Source: Glo-17 sp964637835
GTDB taxonomy: Bacteria; Krumholzibacteriota; Krumholzibacteriia; LZORAL124-64-63
Assembly (NCBI GenBank): GCA_964637835.1
Contig: CAZWYF010000013.1
Span: 1 to 64,000 of the forward strand
Direction of reading: 5' to 3'
Length of the DNA: 64,000 bases
The notes beneath the pieces were generated by a model that worked only from the letters and a program-made list of their open reading frames with translations, was not told the origin of the DNA and did not search any database. This document shows positions 54,688 through 64,000 of this stretch, piece after piece (within the stretch, counting starts at the first letter, position 1; every line of letters starts with the position of its first letter). The translations under genes were made by a program, and so were the position numbers.

Positions 54688-55515
54688 TTACCGCAGCAGC
54701 TCGACGGCCAGCACGTCCAGCCGCACGCTGTTGTCCGCGTGAGCGACCGACCAGTCGGCCGTGATGGTGATGTCCACGTCGTCCGAGAGGTCCTCGGTCG
54801 CCTCGGCCAGCTTGAAGGGCTTGGCCGTGACCGTGCCCTCGACGCCCAGGGCGACCGTGCCGGCTCCGACGATCTTGCCGGTTTCACCGGCCACCCGGAC
54901 GATCACCACCGCGTCGATGTAGAAGATGTCATCGTCGGCGACGTCCACAGCGCCGCTGCTCACGACCACCTCGGTCCCGCACTTGAGCTTGACGGTGAGG
55001 GTGTCGGTGCTGTTGGAGCTGGTGACGATTCCCTGGGCCCGGACGTGGATGATGTCGCCGGGCTGCAGGTTCGCCCCGTCGAGGCTGACGCTCTTGTCGA
55101 AGGCGGCCTCGTCGGTGGTGTCCGTGTGCGCCGCCGAGGCCGCGGCGTTGGCGTAGTAATCCACGCCCTGCCCGCCACCGTCCCCGCCGCGATTCACCAG
55201 CAGCAGGGCCGTGGTCGCGGTGGCGGCCTTGTCGGCCGCGGCGAGTCCGGCATAGCGGTTGCCGGAGGCAATCGCCGTCAGCTTGCTGGTGGAGGCATCC
55301 ACGTACAGACGAATGCCCTGGCTCCAGGCCTCCGCCGCGTTGGCCGGCAGCTCGTGCTCCCGCACGATTTCCAGTTGCCCGCTGGCGCCGTTGGCGATGT
55401 CGCCACAGGCAATGCCGATCATGTCCGGCAGTTGCACGATGTCTCCGCTGGAGACGTCGCTGCCGGTCCCGTTGGTCCAGCGGATCCGCTTTGCTTCACT
55501 GCGAAGAGTGTTCAT
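54688..55515 (-). CDS. DUF2190-like capsid cement protein, second copy
   Basis: Identical to 15721-16548. Confidence 0.68.
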   Translation of the reverse strand: MNTLRSEAKRIRWTNGTGSDVSSGDIVQLPDMIGIACGDIANGASGQLEIVREHELPANAAEAWSQGIRLYVDASTSKLTAIASGNRYAGLAAADKAATATTALLLVNRGGDGGGQGVDYYANAAASAAHTDTTDEAAFDKSVSLDGANLQPGDIIHVRAQGIVTSSNSTDTLTVKLKCGTEVVVSSGAVDVADDDIFYIDAVVIVRVAGETGKIVGAGTVALGVEGTVTAKPFKLAEATEDLSDDVDITITADWSVAHADNSVRLDVLAVELLR

Positions 55516-55571
55516 GGTGATGTTCTCCGTCGTGTATTGGGTGAGAGGGGGTCAGGTCCCGATCGGGCGGG

Positions 55572-57908
55572 TTACTCGCCCGGGTTCTTGTAGATCCCGC
55601 GATGGTTGCTGGCGGAGGTCCCGAGGTTGTGCGTCACCGCGACCTTGAGGTCCTCGGTGTCGAACTCGACCTCGCTCTTGGTGATCGGGGCCTCTTCGCC
55701 GTCGAGGAACCCCAGCACCATCCCGCCGGCCGGGCCGCCCGGCTTGGCAAATGCGTACCAGCCCTTGGTGACGCCGACGTTGTCCAGCCGGGCCGTGGAG
55801 ACCACCTTGAAGCGGCTGCGCCAGATGTTTTCGAGGTCGGTGTCGTCGATGTCCCGCTCGCTGGAGACCAGGCGGTTGGTCCGCACGTGCTGGGTCTTGG
55901 GCACCAGCAGCACCTCCGGCTCGATGTCGAGCACGGCAGCGCCGCCGTCGCCGTCGGTCTCGGTCTGTAGGCCGGTCTGCTGCGCCATGGCCACGAAGCA
56001 GGCCTCCAGCGTGGCCGAGCTGGGCACGCCCACGTTGTCGCCGGCGGCGAGGTTGCCGTGATTGGAGTGGAACAGGGCGTCCCCGTCGGACATGGCGCCG
56101 TTGGCCACCAGGTAGGCAACCACCAGATCGTCCTCCTTGCGACGGGCCGACGTGACAAGCATTCTCGGCCACTTACTGAAGACGCTCTTGTCGTCGTTCT
56201 TCAGCATCTGCTTGGTGAACCGCAGGCCGCGGGCGAAGCGGGTGACCGCGAGGGTCTCCTTGCCTTCCCGCATCCGGGCGTAGCGGATCTCCCCGTGCTC
56301 ATCGAGGCTCAACAGGTCCGGGCCTTCCGAGACGGTCACCAGCGACTTGGAGCGGTAGTCGGGGTTGGTGTCCCGGTCGCAGAACAGCGGCCAGATCACC
56401 GACGGCTCCATCTCGTGGTACATCGCCTGGATGGACTTGCGAATGGTGTTCTCCAGGATGTACGGGAAATCGGCCGTTCCCTGGGCCAGGAAGCTCATGT
56501 CGCCGGTGACGCCCGCCAGTCGACGGGGGTTCATGGCCAGCTCGAGGATCTGCGTGTCGCCCATGTCGATCACGCCCTGGAGCCCGACCTGGCTGAGGTA
56601 CTTCCGGGCCATGTTCATCAGCCCCAGCGGCTGGAACTGCCGGGCCCTCTCGTGCGGGTCGCGCCGCTGCAGGCGGCCCTCGCCGTCGCGAACGGCCCCG
56701 CCGGTGGGCGTGAACTCATAGAGCTGCACGCCGCTGCTCAGAAGCAGAGCGTCGCTCATGGCCGCCCCGAGGCTGGAGAGGTTGCGGTCCTCGCCGACCT
56801 GGATGTTGCGGCCGCCGCCGGTGGGCACCGGCTGGTTCTGCCGGGCAAGTTCTTCGAGCATGGCGTCCTTGATGGCGCCCACCGCCCGGCCGCTGGTCAT
56901 CTGGGTGCGCACCCAGTCCAGGTCGCGGCCGAACTGCTCGGCCAGGCCGATGATCTGCGCCTCGCGCGTGCCCGTCTGGGCGAGCTGCTCCTGTCCGCCG
57001 CCGTCGCCTCCGGTGTTCTGCCCGGTGGGCTGGTTGGCCGGCGTGTTCGTCGGCTGGGGGTTGCCGCCGCCGCCGCCGCTGCGCAGTTGGGTCTGCGGGG
57101 TACCGACGCCCAGTTCGGTCTTCCAGTCGACCTGCTCGCCATTGGCCAGCCGGTCGGCGATGGTTCGATGATTGCCCCCGAGCGCCTCGCGGAAGGCCTC
57201 GGCCGTTTCGTCGCTGGCGTCCGTCGCCAGTCCCAGGTGCTGCAGGAACTTCTTGAGCTCGTCCATCGTTCTCGCTCCTTGTTTGGTGTCCGGCACATCC
57301 GTGCGCTCGGGTCGTGGTTTGCTCAGCAGGCCGCCGGGGTTGGCGGCCGGGTCATCGGTGAAATCCGCGGCCAGCACGTCCTTGACCCGCCCGAAGGGGG
57401 CCAGGCTCTGTCCGTTCTCGTCGGTTCGCTCCTCGAAGGGGCCCCGCTCGAAGACGATCGAGAGTCCAACGTCCTCCGGGGCGTGGGTGGCCAGGTCCAC
57501 CAGCCAGCTCCATAGGTCGCCCCGCGGGCTGCTCTTGGCGTAGGGCCCCAGTTGCAGGTTGCCTCGCACGCGGTCGCCCTCGACGCGGGTGTCCGGCAGG
57601 ATCCGCCCCACCAGCGACCAGGCGCCGTCCTCGGAGCCCAGGAAGCTCATCGGGTGGCCCACGCGGACCTTCACGCCGTTGGGGTGGGCGTTGATCGACT
57701 CGGAAACCTGCGCCAGCATGACGTCGTCCACGTCGAACCCGTGCCCGACGGCCGGGCCTCGGGTGATGATCGAGAGGTTACCGATCAGCCCTTTCTCGGC
57801 GTCGACGTCCAGGTCCTCCTCCGACCGCACGGCGGCCAGGCGCAGGACGTCGGTGGTCGGGGGTTCGGACAAGCGGACGATGGATTCAAGTTCGTTTGGG
57901 TTGCTCAT
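55572..57908 (-). CDS. protease-scaffold-capsid fusion, second copy
   Basis: Identical to 16605-18941, including the internal start (here at 57266). Confidence 0.82.
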   Translation of the reverse strand: MSNPNELESIVRLSEPPTTDVLRLAAVRSEEDLDVDAEKGLIGNLSIITRGPAVGHGFDVDDVMLAQVSESINAHPNGVKVRVGHPMSFLGSEDGAWSLVGRILPDTRVEGDRVRGNLQLGPYAKSSPRGDLWSWLVDLATHAPEDVGLSIVFERGPFEERTDENGQSLAPFGRVKDVLAADFTDDPAANPGGLLSKPRPERTDVPDTKQGARTMDELKKFLQHLGLATDASDETAEAFREALGGNHRTIADRLANGEQVDWKTELGVGTPQTQLRSGGGGGNPQPTNTPANQPTGQNTGGDGGGQEQLAQTGTREAQIIGLAEQFGRDLDWVRTQMTSGRAVGAIKDAMLEELARQNQPVPTGGGRNIQVGEDRNLSSLGAAMSDALLLSSGVQLYEFTPTGGAVRDGEGRLQRRDPHERARQFQPLGLMNMARKYLSQVGLQGVIDMGDTQILELAMNPRRLAGVTGDMSFLAQGTADFPYILENTIRKSIQAMYHEMEPSVIWPLFCDRDTNPDYRSKSLVTVSEGPDLLSLDEHGEIRYARMREGKETLAVTRFARGLRFTKQMLKNDDKSVFSKWPRMLVTSARRKEDDLVVAYLVANGAMSDGDALFHSNHGNLAAGDNVGVPSSATLEACFVAMAQQTGLQTETDGDGGAAVLDIEPEVLLVPKTQHVRTNRLVSSERDIDDTDLENIWRSRFKVVSTARLDNVGVTKGWYAFAKPGGPAGGMVLGFLDGEEAPITKSEVEFDTEDLKVAVTHNLGTSASNHRGIYKNPGE

Positions 57909-59554
57909 CGGTCACTCCGGATGGCATCGAGGATCAGTTCCATGCCGATGCGGTTGAGGTCATCGTCGGCCATGTCGGCCGGCGCCTTTCCCGGGCGGGG
58001 CTCGCGGGGGTCGGTCCCGCCGGAGGGGGCATTGATGCCGGGCACTTCGATCTGGTTGCGATCGGCGATGTCCCTCGCTTCGCCGAAGGCCGCGTACACG
58101 TCGCGGATGTCCTGGCCGAGCTCGTTGAGGATGTGCTGTGGCGGCTTGAGCTTCAGACCCTGCAGCAGCTTCATGGCCGCGGCGTACTTCGCGAGGTCGA
58201 TCGGCGGCTTGGCCGGGCCCTGCCAGTCGGTCTGCAGGTAGGCTCGCCGCCAGCGCCGGTTCTCCAGGAACCCGGGTGCGTTGAGTTTGCCTTCGGTGAC
58301 GGCGTAGGTCACGAACCGCTGGCGGACCCACTGCAGGGTCTTCTGGATGAACAGCACCTGCTGGATCGGGTCGGTCTCGGCGTAGATGTCCAGCTTCGCC
58401 TGCCGCTGGGAGCTGAAATTCCCATCCGCGTACCACCGGGCGACCGTGGTCAGATCGAGACCCGCCCCGGCCGAGATCCCCTTGAGCTGCTGAGCCACGT
58501 AGTTGCCGTATTCGCTGTTGGGATTGCTGGACGGCGCGAACTTCACCTCATGGCCCTGGGGCACGTAGGGAAACACGCCCGGTTCCACGACCACGCGCAT
58601 CTCGTTGCTGTTTTCCGCCGAGGGTTGTCCGCTGCCGGCGGCGCCGATGCGCTTGGCGATCTCGCCGGGCAGACCCGACGGCCCGCCTCCCCCGGTCCGT
58701 TGCATGAAGCCGGTGTAGGCGGCCTCCGTGCGGGCCTTGATGGCCATGTACTGTTCGTACATCGCCAGGTTCCGCAATTTTCGGAGCACCGTGCTCATCC
58801 AGGGCAGCCCGCGTTTCTGGCGGATGCGGTCTTTTCGGAACAGATGCCGCGCCCGCTCGGCCGGCACGCGGACGCTCTGGCTGGCGTAGTCGTCCAGCGG
58901 ATGCTCGCGAACGTACACGTGGTAGGCCAGCGGGGCGCCGTAGTCGTCCACCTCGACGCCGTCGATCACGCGTCGGCCGTTGTGTTCGGTCTTGACCGTG
59001 TCGAACTGCTCGGCCTCGATCTCCTGGAGGTTCAGACCCACCCCGTTGGGCATCCGCCGGTAGTTCTCCACCAACAGCACGCCCCCGGCGGCGAACAGTT
59101 CATTGCACCACAGCCACTGTTTCTCGGCGAAGACGCAGGTCTTCTCGGTGTCGCACAGCTCGGGGCTGGCGATCCAGTCCTGCCACAGGGCGTCAAGGGC
59201 CTGGTTCCAGCCTTCCAGCGGCTTGCCCGTTCCCGGGTGACGCGCCGCCGACCGGGCAGTGATGCCGCTGCCGACAACGTATCGCCGGTATCCGCCCTGG
59301 GCGCTGCGGGCGAAACCGTCGTCCCGGCAGGCCTGCCTGCTGCGGGCCAGCAGGATGTCCAGATCCTCAAGGATCTCCTGGTCGGCCGTGGCCAGGTTCG
59401 TCCGCCAGTCCCGGGTAGTCCGATCCCGTCGGGCCCCGTCGTGGATGGTCAGGGCGTCCCGCCGGCGGCGATTGGCCTCGCGGACCATGGCGGCCCGGCA
59501 TTCCTGCTCCCACTGCAGGCGGGTCATGTTGGCGGGGGCCAGAGCGGCGGTCAT
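57905..59554 (-). CDS. portal protein, second copy
   Basis: Identical to 18938-20587. Confidence 0.88.
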   Translation of the reverse strand: MTAALAPANMTRLQWEQECRAAMVREANRRRRDALTIHDGARRDRTTRDWRTNLATADQEILEDLDILLARSRQACRDDGFARSAQGGYRRYVVGSGITARSAARHPGTGKPLEGWNQALDALWQDWIASPELCDTEKTCVFAEKQWLWCNELFAAGGVLLVENYRRMPNGVGLNLQEIEAEQFDTVKTEHNGRRVIDGVEVDDYGAPLAYHVYVREHPLDDYASQSVRVPAERARHLFRKDRIRQKRGLPWMSTVLRKLRNLAMYEQYMAIKARTEAAYTGFMQRTGGGGPSGLPGEIAKRIGAAGSGQPSAENSNEMRVVVEPGVFPYVPQGHEVKFAPSSNPNSEYGNYVAQQLKGISAGAGLDLTTVARWYADGNFSSQRQAKLDIYAETDPIQQVLFIQKTLQWVRQRFVTYAVTEGKLNAPGFLENRRWRRAYLQTDWQGPAKPPIDLAKYAAAMKLLQGLKLKPPQHILNELGQDIRDVYAAFGEARDIADRNQIEVPGINAPSGGTDPREPRPGKAPADMADDDLNRIGMELILDAIRSDR

Positions 59555-59808
59555 GCGGACGGCTCCCCGAATTCGACCAGGGGCGTCTGGTGCTGACCGG
59601 CCTCGGTCAGGGCATCCTGCTGCAGCTCGGCCTTCAGGGACCGCAGCCACTGGATGTGGCGGCGGAGTTCATCCAGATCGCGGAAGGTGTAGGATCGGCC
59701 GTTGAAGGAGAACTGCGATTCGCCCGCGTGGAAGGCGGAGAACGCATCGGCAACGGCCTGGTCGATCTGGTCGAGAGTGATGGCCATGACAGGGTCATTG
59801 TCGGCCAT
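59551..59808 (-). CDS. gpW-like connector, second copy
   Basis: Identical to 20584-20841. Confidence 0.72.
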   Translation of the reverse strand: MADNDPVMAITLDQIDQAVADAFSAFHAGESQFSFNGRSYTFRDLDELRRHIQWLRSLKAELQQDALTEAGQHQTPLVEFGEPSA

Positions 59809-59914
59809 CTCACGCGCCGCGGAAAAGGGGGCGGTTTATACGGCGCGTAAACAAAGCGGAGATTTTCTTTGACGCGCACGAGCGTGCCTTCCATGCTCAG
59901 CCACTTGCGGGAGG

Positions 59915-60157
59915 CTATCGGCCGTGGACTTCATCGAGGTTCCGCTGGATCTCCCGGACCTCCGTGTCCGAGAAGAATGCCAGCGTTTCCATCATGAGTT
60001 CGCGAACGTGTTCCAGCGACCCGACGCTCGCCCAGGTGACCTCGCCCGCGTCGGACTTCTCAAGCTCCAGCTCGATCCAGTCGGCCAGGCTGGCAATGTC
60101 GCCCCGGGCCCGATCGAAGGCGGCCCCTATCGCGTTCTTGTGCTTTGTGGCAGGCAT
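59915..60157 (-). CDS. small helical protein, second copy
   Basis: Identical to 20948-21190. Confidence 0.6.
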   Translation of the reverse strand: MPATKHKNAIGAAFDRARGDIASLADWIELELEKSDAGEVTWASVGSLEHVRELMMETLAFFSDTEVREIQRNLDEVHGR

Positions 60158-60177
60158 GCGTGCGTTCCTCCGGCCGC

Positions 60178-60459
60178 TCAGTCGGCCAATCGTCGGATCT
60201 CGCTGAAGTACTCATGGATCATGCTGTTGGTGCCCCTGCCGCCGTCCATCGCCTCTTGGAGCTGCGTGGCCATGGCGAACTGGGCGGCCTTGTCGCGATC
60301 ACTGTCAACCCCGACGGTCGTTCGTCTGGTGCCTTCTGGGGTGTGCATTTCGAGCGTGATGGCGGGTGCCCCGGGGGCCCGATGCAATGTCGCGGTCGCC
60401 GACGGCAGGGCTTCTGGTCGGTGGGTTTCGGCGGTGAAGTCGATCCTGGACACGATCAT
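60178..60459 (-). CDS. hypothetical protein, second copy
   Basis: Identical to 21211-21492. Confidence 0.6.
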   Translation of the reverse strand: MIVSRIDFTAETHRPEALPSATATLHRAPGAPAITLEMHTPEGTRRTTVGVDSDRDKAAQFAMATQLQEAMDGGRGTNSMIHEYFSEIRRLAD

Positions 60460-60496
60460 GTGTGGCTCCTTTCCGTTTGGTTGGACACCCATTAAG

Positions 60497-60571
60497 CCAT
60501 GGAAACGGCCCGTTGCTAAGCCTGATTCCTGCGTCATTTGCAGATTTCCTGCCGCAACGGGCCGCCATGGC
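60497..60571. terminator. large inverted repeat, second copy
   Basis: Same as 21530-21604. Confidence 0.55.
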
Positions 60572-60578
60572 CATGGTG

Positions 60579-62033
60579 TCACCGACGGGCCTTGCGACTC
60601 TTCGCAGACCGGCTGCCGTCGGCGGGATGAACGTCGGGGCGGTCGCTGCCCCATTCGCCTCGGCCGCGGCCGTCCCGCGGCTTGCGACCGGTCATCCGTT
60701 TGGCCTTACGGCCGGTGAAGTCCTCCCAGCGATTGACGATGACGTCGCAGTAGGCTTCGTCGATCTCCATCAGCAGCCCCCGTCGGTCGGTCTGCTCACA
60801 GCCGATGAGCGTGCTGCCGGACCCTCTGAAGAGATCCAGCACGCGCTCACCCGGCTTGGAAGAGTACTCGATCGCCCGGACAGCCAGCTCGACAGGCTTC
60901 TCGGTCAGATGGACCATCGACTGGGGGTTGACCTTCTTGACATGCCACAGGTCGGTGGCGTTGTTCGGGCCGTGGAAACTGTGCCCCGCTCCTTTCTTCC
61001 AGCCGTAGAAGCAGATCTCGAACGCGCCCATGAAATCCTTGCGCGTGAGCACCGGGTGCTGCTTGTCCCAAACGATGCCCTGGCTGAAGTACAGCCCGGC
61101 CGCCTTGAGCGGTGCTGGGTAGTTGCCGAGGTTGGCATATCCGCCCCAGATGTAGAACGACCCGCCTGCCTTGAGCACACGCGAGGCATTGGCGAACCAC
61201 GCCAGCAGCATCTCGTCGAAGGCCTCCTCGGTGACGAAGTCGTTCTCCAGCGGGCGGTCCTTGGCCCGCATCTTCTTGTGTGTGGCATTGCCCTTCTCGG
61301 GGTGCCTGGCAAGGTCCATCTTCTGGTGATGGGTGCGATTGAAGGACGAATTGCCGGCGGCGATCGCATTGTTGCTGCGGGGCTCGACCTTGACGTTGTA
61401 CGGCGGGTCCATGTTCACCAGATCGATCACTTGGTGATTCCGTAAACGGTCCAGATCGGTCGTGCTCGCCGAATCGCCACACATCAGCCGGTGGTCGCCC
61501 AGCTGCCAGATGTCGCCGCGGCGAGTTACCGGATCATCCGGCGGCTCGGGCACATCGGCTTCCGCGACGCCCTCGTCGGGGTTGCCCATACAGATCCCCA
61601 GTTCCGCCAGATCATCGATGGAGAAACCGACCGCGCTGGGGTCGATGGACATCTCTTCGAGCTCCTGCAGTTGACGAGCCAGGAGCTCTTCATCCCACTC
61701 ACTCAGATCACCGGTCCGATTGTCCGCGATGGCAAACGCACGAATCTGCCGGGCAGAGAGATTGCTGCGGACAGCGGCAACGGTCTCCCACCCAAGAGCG
61801 CGGGCCGCCAGCAGCACCCCGTTGCCGGCCATCACCATTCCGTCGGCCGACACGACCAGCGGCTTCTGCTGGCCGAACTGCTCCAGGCTGGCCCGGATCG
61901 CATCGAGATTCCGCTCGGGGTGCAATCGAGCGTTCTGCGGGTCCTCCTTCAGCCCTCTCACCTTCATCGCATGAGATCGAAGACCAGGGGCGATATGCCC
62001 CAGCCTCTTTACCTTCACTGACTCCTTTGACAT
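60579..62033 (-). CDS. ParB-methyltransferase fusion, second copy
   Basis: Identical to 21612-23066. Confidence 0.85.
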   Translation of the reverse strand: MSKESVKVKRLGHIAPGLRSHAMKVRGLKEDPQNARLHPERNLDAIRASLEQFGQQKPLVVSADGMVMAGNGVLLAARALGWETVAAVRSNLSARQIRAFAIADNRTGDLSEWDEELLARQLQELEEMSIDPSAVGFSIDDLAELGICMGNPDEGVAEADVPEPPDDPVTRRGDIWQLGDHRLMCGDSASTTDLDRLRNHQVIDLVNMDPPYNVKVEPRSNNAIAAGNSSFNRTHHQKMDLARHPEKGNATHKKMRAKDRPLENDFVTEEAFDEMLLAWFANASRVLKAGGSFYIWGGYANLGNYPAPLKAAGLYFSQGIVWDKQHPVLTRKDFMGAFEICFYGWKKGAGHSFHGPNNATDLWHVKKVNPQSMVHLTEKPVELAVRAIEYSSKPGERVLDLFRGSGSTLIGCEQTDRRGLLMEIDEAYCDVIVNRWEDFTGRKAKRMTGRKPRDGRGRGEWGSDRPDVHPADGSRSAKSRKARR

Positions 62034-62095
62034 AGTACCGCTTCACTTATGGCCGCCGTTGATGGTGATTAGGGATTGGCCGGGCGTGCAAAATA

Positions 62096-62117
62096 CCGCC
62101 GAGGGGCAACTCGGCGG
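62096..62117 (-). terminator. rho-independent-like terminator, second copy
   Basis: Same as 23129-23150. Confidence 0.6.
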
Positions 62118-62164
62118 CGCTGCCGGTAGATATGGCTGCCACCGGCCGCGCCCGAGCCTTTTCT

Positions 62165-62818
62165 CTACAGCTTCAGCCGTCGTTTCAGCTCGCCGATGAT
62201 GGCCTCGTCGTCCAGCCCCACCTTCTGGCGGAGCTTCTCCAGCCATTCCTCGTAGTCGACGCGGGGGACGGTGAACCGGTAGCCGCCGATCGTCACGACG
62301 GTGTCGGCCACCGTGCGGGTCCGGACCGGGGCGGCCGGCTCATCCGCCTCGGCCGGCTCGTCGACCTCTTCGAGTTCGGCCAGCAGAGCGGAGATCTCGT
62401 CCTCGTCGTAGCCGACCGCCTCGATGCTGATCGAGCTGTCCTGCAGGTCGGCCAGTTGCCGGGCCAGGACGTCCTCGTCCCACTCGGAGAACTCGGCCAC
62501 GCGGTTGTCGGCGATGGCATAGGCCTTCCGCTTGGTGGGAGGCAGGTTCGTACGGACGGCGGCCAGGTGGGTCCACCCCAGCCGCTCGGCGGCCAGAAGC
62601 AGACCGTTCCCGGCGATCACCACGCCCTTGGGCCCGACGACGACGGGCTTCTGTTGGCCGTACGCTTTGAGGCTGGCGGCGGCCCGGGCGATGCTCTGGT
62701 CGGCGTGGATCTTGGGGTTGTCCTCGTTGAGTTTGAGTTTCTCGATTGGCACGGCCAGCTCGCGGAGACCCGGAGCAATGGACCGCAGGTGTTTCGGTGT
62801 CGCTTGACGTTTCGCCAT
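62165..62818 (-). CDS. ParB-like domain protein, second copy
   Basis: Identical to 23198-23851. Confidence 0.75.
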   Translation of the reverse strand: MAKRQATPKHLRSIAPGLRELAVPIEKLKLNEDNPKIHADQSIARAAASLKAYGQQKPVVVGPKGVVIAGNGLLLAAERLGWTHLAAVRTNLPPTKRKAYAIADNRVAEFSEWDEDVLARQLADLQDSSISIEAVGYDEDEISALLAELEEVDEPAEADEPAAPVRTRTVADTVVTIGGYRFTVPRVDYEEWLEKLRQKVGLDDEAIIGELKRRLKL

Positions 62819-62852
62819 GATGGATACATCCCTGTGACCGCCGTGGGTGGAT

Positions 62853-62885
62853 CCCTGCCGGCGGCGGCCACGGTTGCCGGCAGGG
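62853..62885. terminator. hairpin, second copy
   Basis: Same as 23886-23918. Confidence 0.5.
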
Positions 62886-62900
62886 CGTCTGGATAATCGA

Positions 62901-63194
62901 CTACAGCGCGATCTTCGATCTCTTGCCGCATGCCATGCACTTGAGGTAGCGAACCTGCTTCTGCTTGCTGGTCACCCGCCAGTACCCCACCTGCAGGCAA
63001 TGTGGGCACCGCTTCTCTGCCAGGGTCTCGTTCAGTCTGGCTTTGGCCTTGCGGGCCTTCTTCGCCTTGCTCGTCTTGCTCGTCTTGGGCTGGGGCTCTT
63101 CCGCCGTATCGCGGTCGACCGCCGGCTGTTCTGTCTGCACGTCCTGGGGTTCCTGGGTGTCGTCTGTCTGCTCTACATTGGTGTTGGCGTCCAT
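62901..63194 (-). CDS. Lys-rich Zn-ribbon protein, second copy
   Basis: Identical to 23934-24227. Confidence 0.65.
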   Translation of the reverse strand: MDANTNVEQTDDTQEPQDVQTEQPAVDRDTAEEPQPKTSKTSKAKKARKAKARLNETLAEKRCPHCLQVGYWRVTSKQKQVRYLKCMACGKRSKIAL

Positions 63195-64000
63195 GCGTCT
63201 GACTCTCCTTCCTGAGTTCGATTCCGTTCGAGTTGTTCACGATGTTCCTGTTCCTGCTGGCGGATCTCCGCCTGTACGTCTTCGGGGGGCAACAGGTGCA
63301 CGCCGGAGAGATAGGCCGCGGCGACCTGGTAGGCCTCGCAGTCGCGGTAGTCGTGGCGTGCCCCCGAGTGGACCGGCTTCCATCGCTCCACGGCCTGGCG
63401 ACCGGGCTCGACCGTCTTGTGCACCGCCGCCATGTGCTGGTTGTAGTCCGGGTCGTTGGTCTGGTTCAGCAGCCACACCTCCGGGACCTCCGGTCTGGGA
63501 CGTCGCTCGGTGGGCATGCCGGTGGCGATCAGGTCGGCCAGCAGGTCATTGCAGCGGTGCGTGTCCACCATCAGGCCGTTCAACTCGGAGGCGTCGAAGT
63601 TCGCCTTGCTCGATCCGGCCTTGCCCAGCGGGTTCTTCATTCGCCAGTAAAGCCCGTCGGTTCGGTTGCTGCTGGCGCCCTTGATCGCCATCACCTTCGC
63701 CTGGCGCGGAATCACCCAGCGGTAGACCTGCATCGTGCGCGACAGGTCGAGCCACTGGTCTTCGGTGCCCCCCGAGTCGATAAGCGCGTGGGCGATCTCC
63801 ATCGGCCCCATGTCGGCGTCGGCAACGGGGTACGTGGTCAGGAAGAGCACGCGGTCCAGCTCGTCGAAGCTCATCAGCTTGCCATGCCAGACCCGCTGGG
63901 ATCGCAGGTTGCTCCCCCACGCCCGCACAACGACGTAGAAGTGATCCGACTGCGTGTCGATAGTCGCCAGCAGCCGAAACGCCCACGGAGGCACCTTCCC
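63173..64000 (-). CDS. terminase large subunit, second copy, cut by window end
   Basis: The C-terminal 275 or so residues of the gpA-like terminase (nuclease domain from LLATIDTQSDHFY on), identical to the corresponding part of 24206-26224. The ATPase domain lies beyond 64000, so the truncation is only the window edge. Confidence 0.9.
   Translation of the reverse strand, partial: GKVPPWAFRLLATIDTQSDHFYVVVRAWGSNLRSQRVWHGKLMSFDELDRVLFLTTYPVADADMGPMEIAHALIDSGGTEDQWLDLSRTMQVYRWVIPRQAKVMAIKGASSNRTDGLYWRMKNPLGKAGSSKANFDASELNGLMVDTHRCNDLLADLIATGMPTERRPRPEVPEVWLLNQTNDPDYNQHMAAVHKTVEPGRQAVERWKPVHSGARHDYRDCEAYQVAAAYLSGVHLLPPEDVQAEIRQQEQEHREQLERNRTQEGESDAWTPTPM

Larger units (their letters stand above)
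19..64000. mobile_element. integrated tailed-phage genome, about 1.6 head-to-tail units
   Basis: Starts at the tRNA-His attachment site with an integrase and continues through a complete set of packaging, head, tail, early and lysogeny-control genes to about 41.2 kb, then into a second unit. Siphovirus morphology is indicated by tube, chaperones and tape measure without sheath or baseplate-wedge genes. The right attachment site is not in the window. Confidence 0.9.
41262..64000. repeat. second copy of the phage late region (to window end)
   Basis: Repeats 2295-25033 at an offset of 38,967 bp with no difference in any encoded protein. It lacks the integrase, tRNA and 1479 gene. It runs off the window inside the terminase gene. 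Confidence 0.95.

Overview
The window is almost entirely an integrated tailed-phage genome (siphovirus type, lambda/HK97-like morphogenesis) of high GC content. It begins inside a bacterial tRNA-His(GUG) gene (bases 1-43, anticodon at 4-6, discriminator C73), the probable attachment site, followed by the phage tyrosine integrase. The N-terminal style of the integrase (a short beta-rich arm-binding domain with an LGPYGS motif) and the high-GC, heavily overlapped coding style suggest a host in the Planctomycetota. That assignment is inferred, not proven.

Layout. 1-154: tRNA 3' end, attachment region, terminator and a 33-bp palindrome. 155-1333: integrase. 1366-1440: promoter with operator-like palindromes. 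1479-2998: small rightward genes, including a duplicated small family and an XRE-type protein. 26,723 down to 3,051 (minus strand): late genes in packaging order, namely small and large terminase, Zn-ribbon protein, ParB-domain protein, ParB-methyltransferase fusion, gpW-like connector, portal, protease-scaffold-capsid fusion, decoration proteins, head-completion proteins, LamG-domain protein, gpZ/gpU-like tail completion proteins, tail tube, tail-assembly chaperones with a probable -1 frameshift, tape measure and tail-tip proteins. 39,363 down to 26,884 (minus strand): early operon, with Cro-like regulator, many small regulators, a ParB protein, a putative ubiquitin-like conjugation cassette and a replication-initiator-like protein. 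39,489-41,196 (plus strand): CI-like repressor and a small lysogenic module (Zn-ribbon membrane protein, staphylococcal-nuclease-like lipoprotein, TM2 protein).

From 41,262 to the window end the sequence repeats 2,295-25,033 with an offset of exactly 38,967 bp. Every protein in the first stretch recurs identically, so the genome is present about 1.6 times head to tail. The join is inside a small gene and contains neither the tRNA core nor the integrase, so it is not an ordinary att-generated dilysogen. It is either an unusual duplication through the small repeated gene family or an assembly artefact of a circular or concatemeric phage.

The most interesting content is the early cassette at 29,066-34,957. 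An E1/ThiF-like enzyme, an E2-like protein, a 55-residue ubiquitin-like protein ending in Gly, an unplaced helical protein, a ParB-family protein and an HExxH metallopeptidase are translationally coupled. The gene content matches the PRTRC (ParB-related, ThiF-related cassette) type of prokaryotic ubiquitin-like conjugation system, here carried in the early operon of a phage. No endolysin, classical holin, primase or helicase was recognised.
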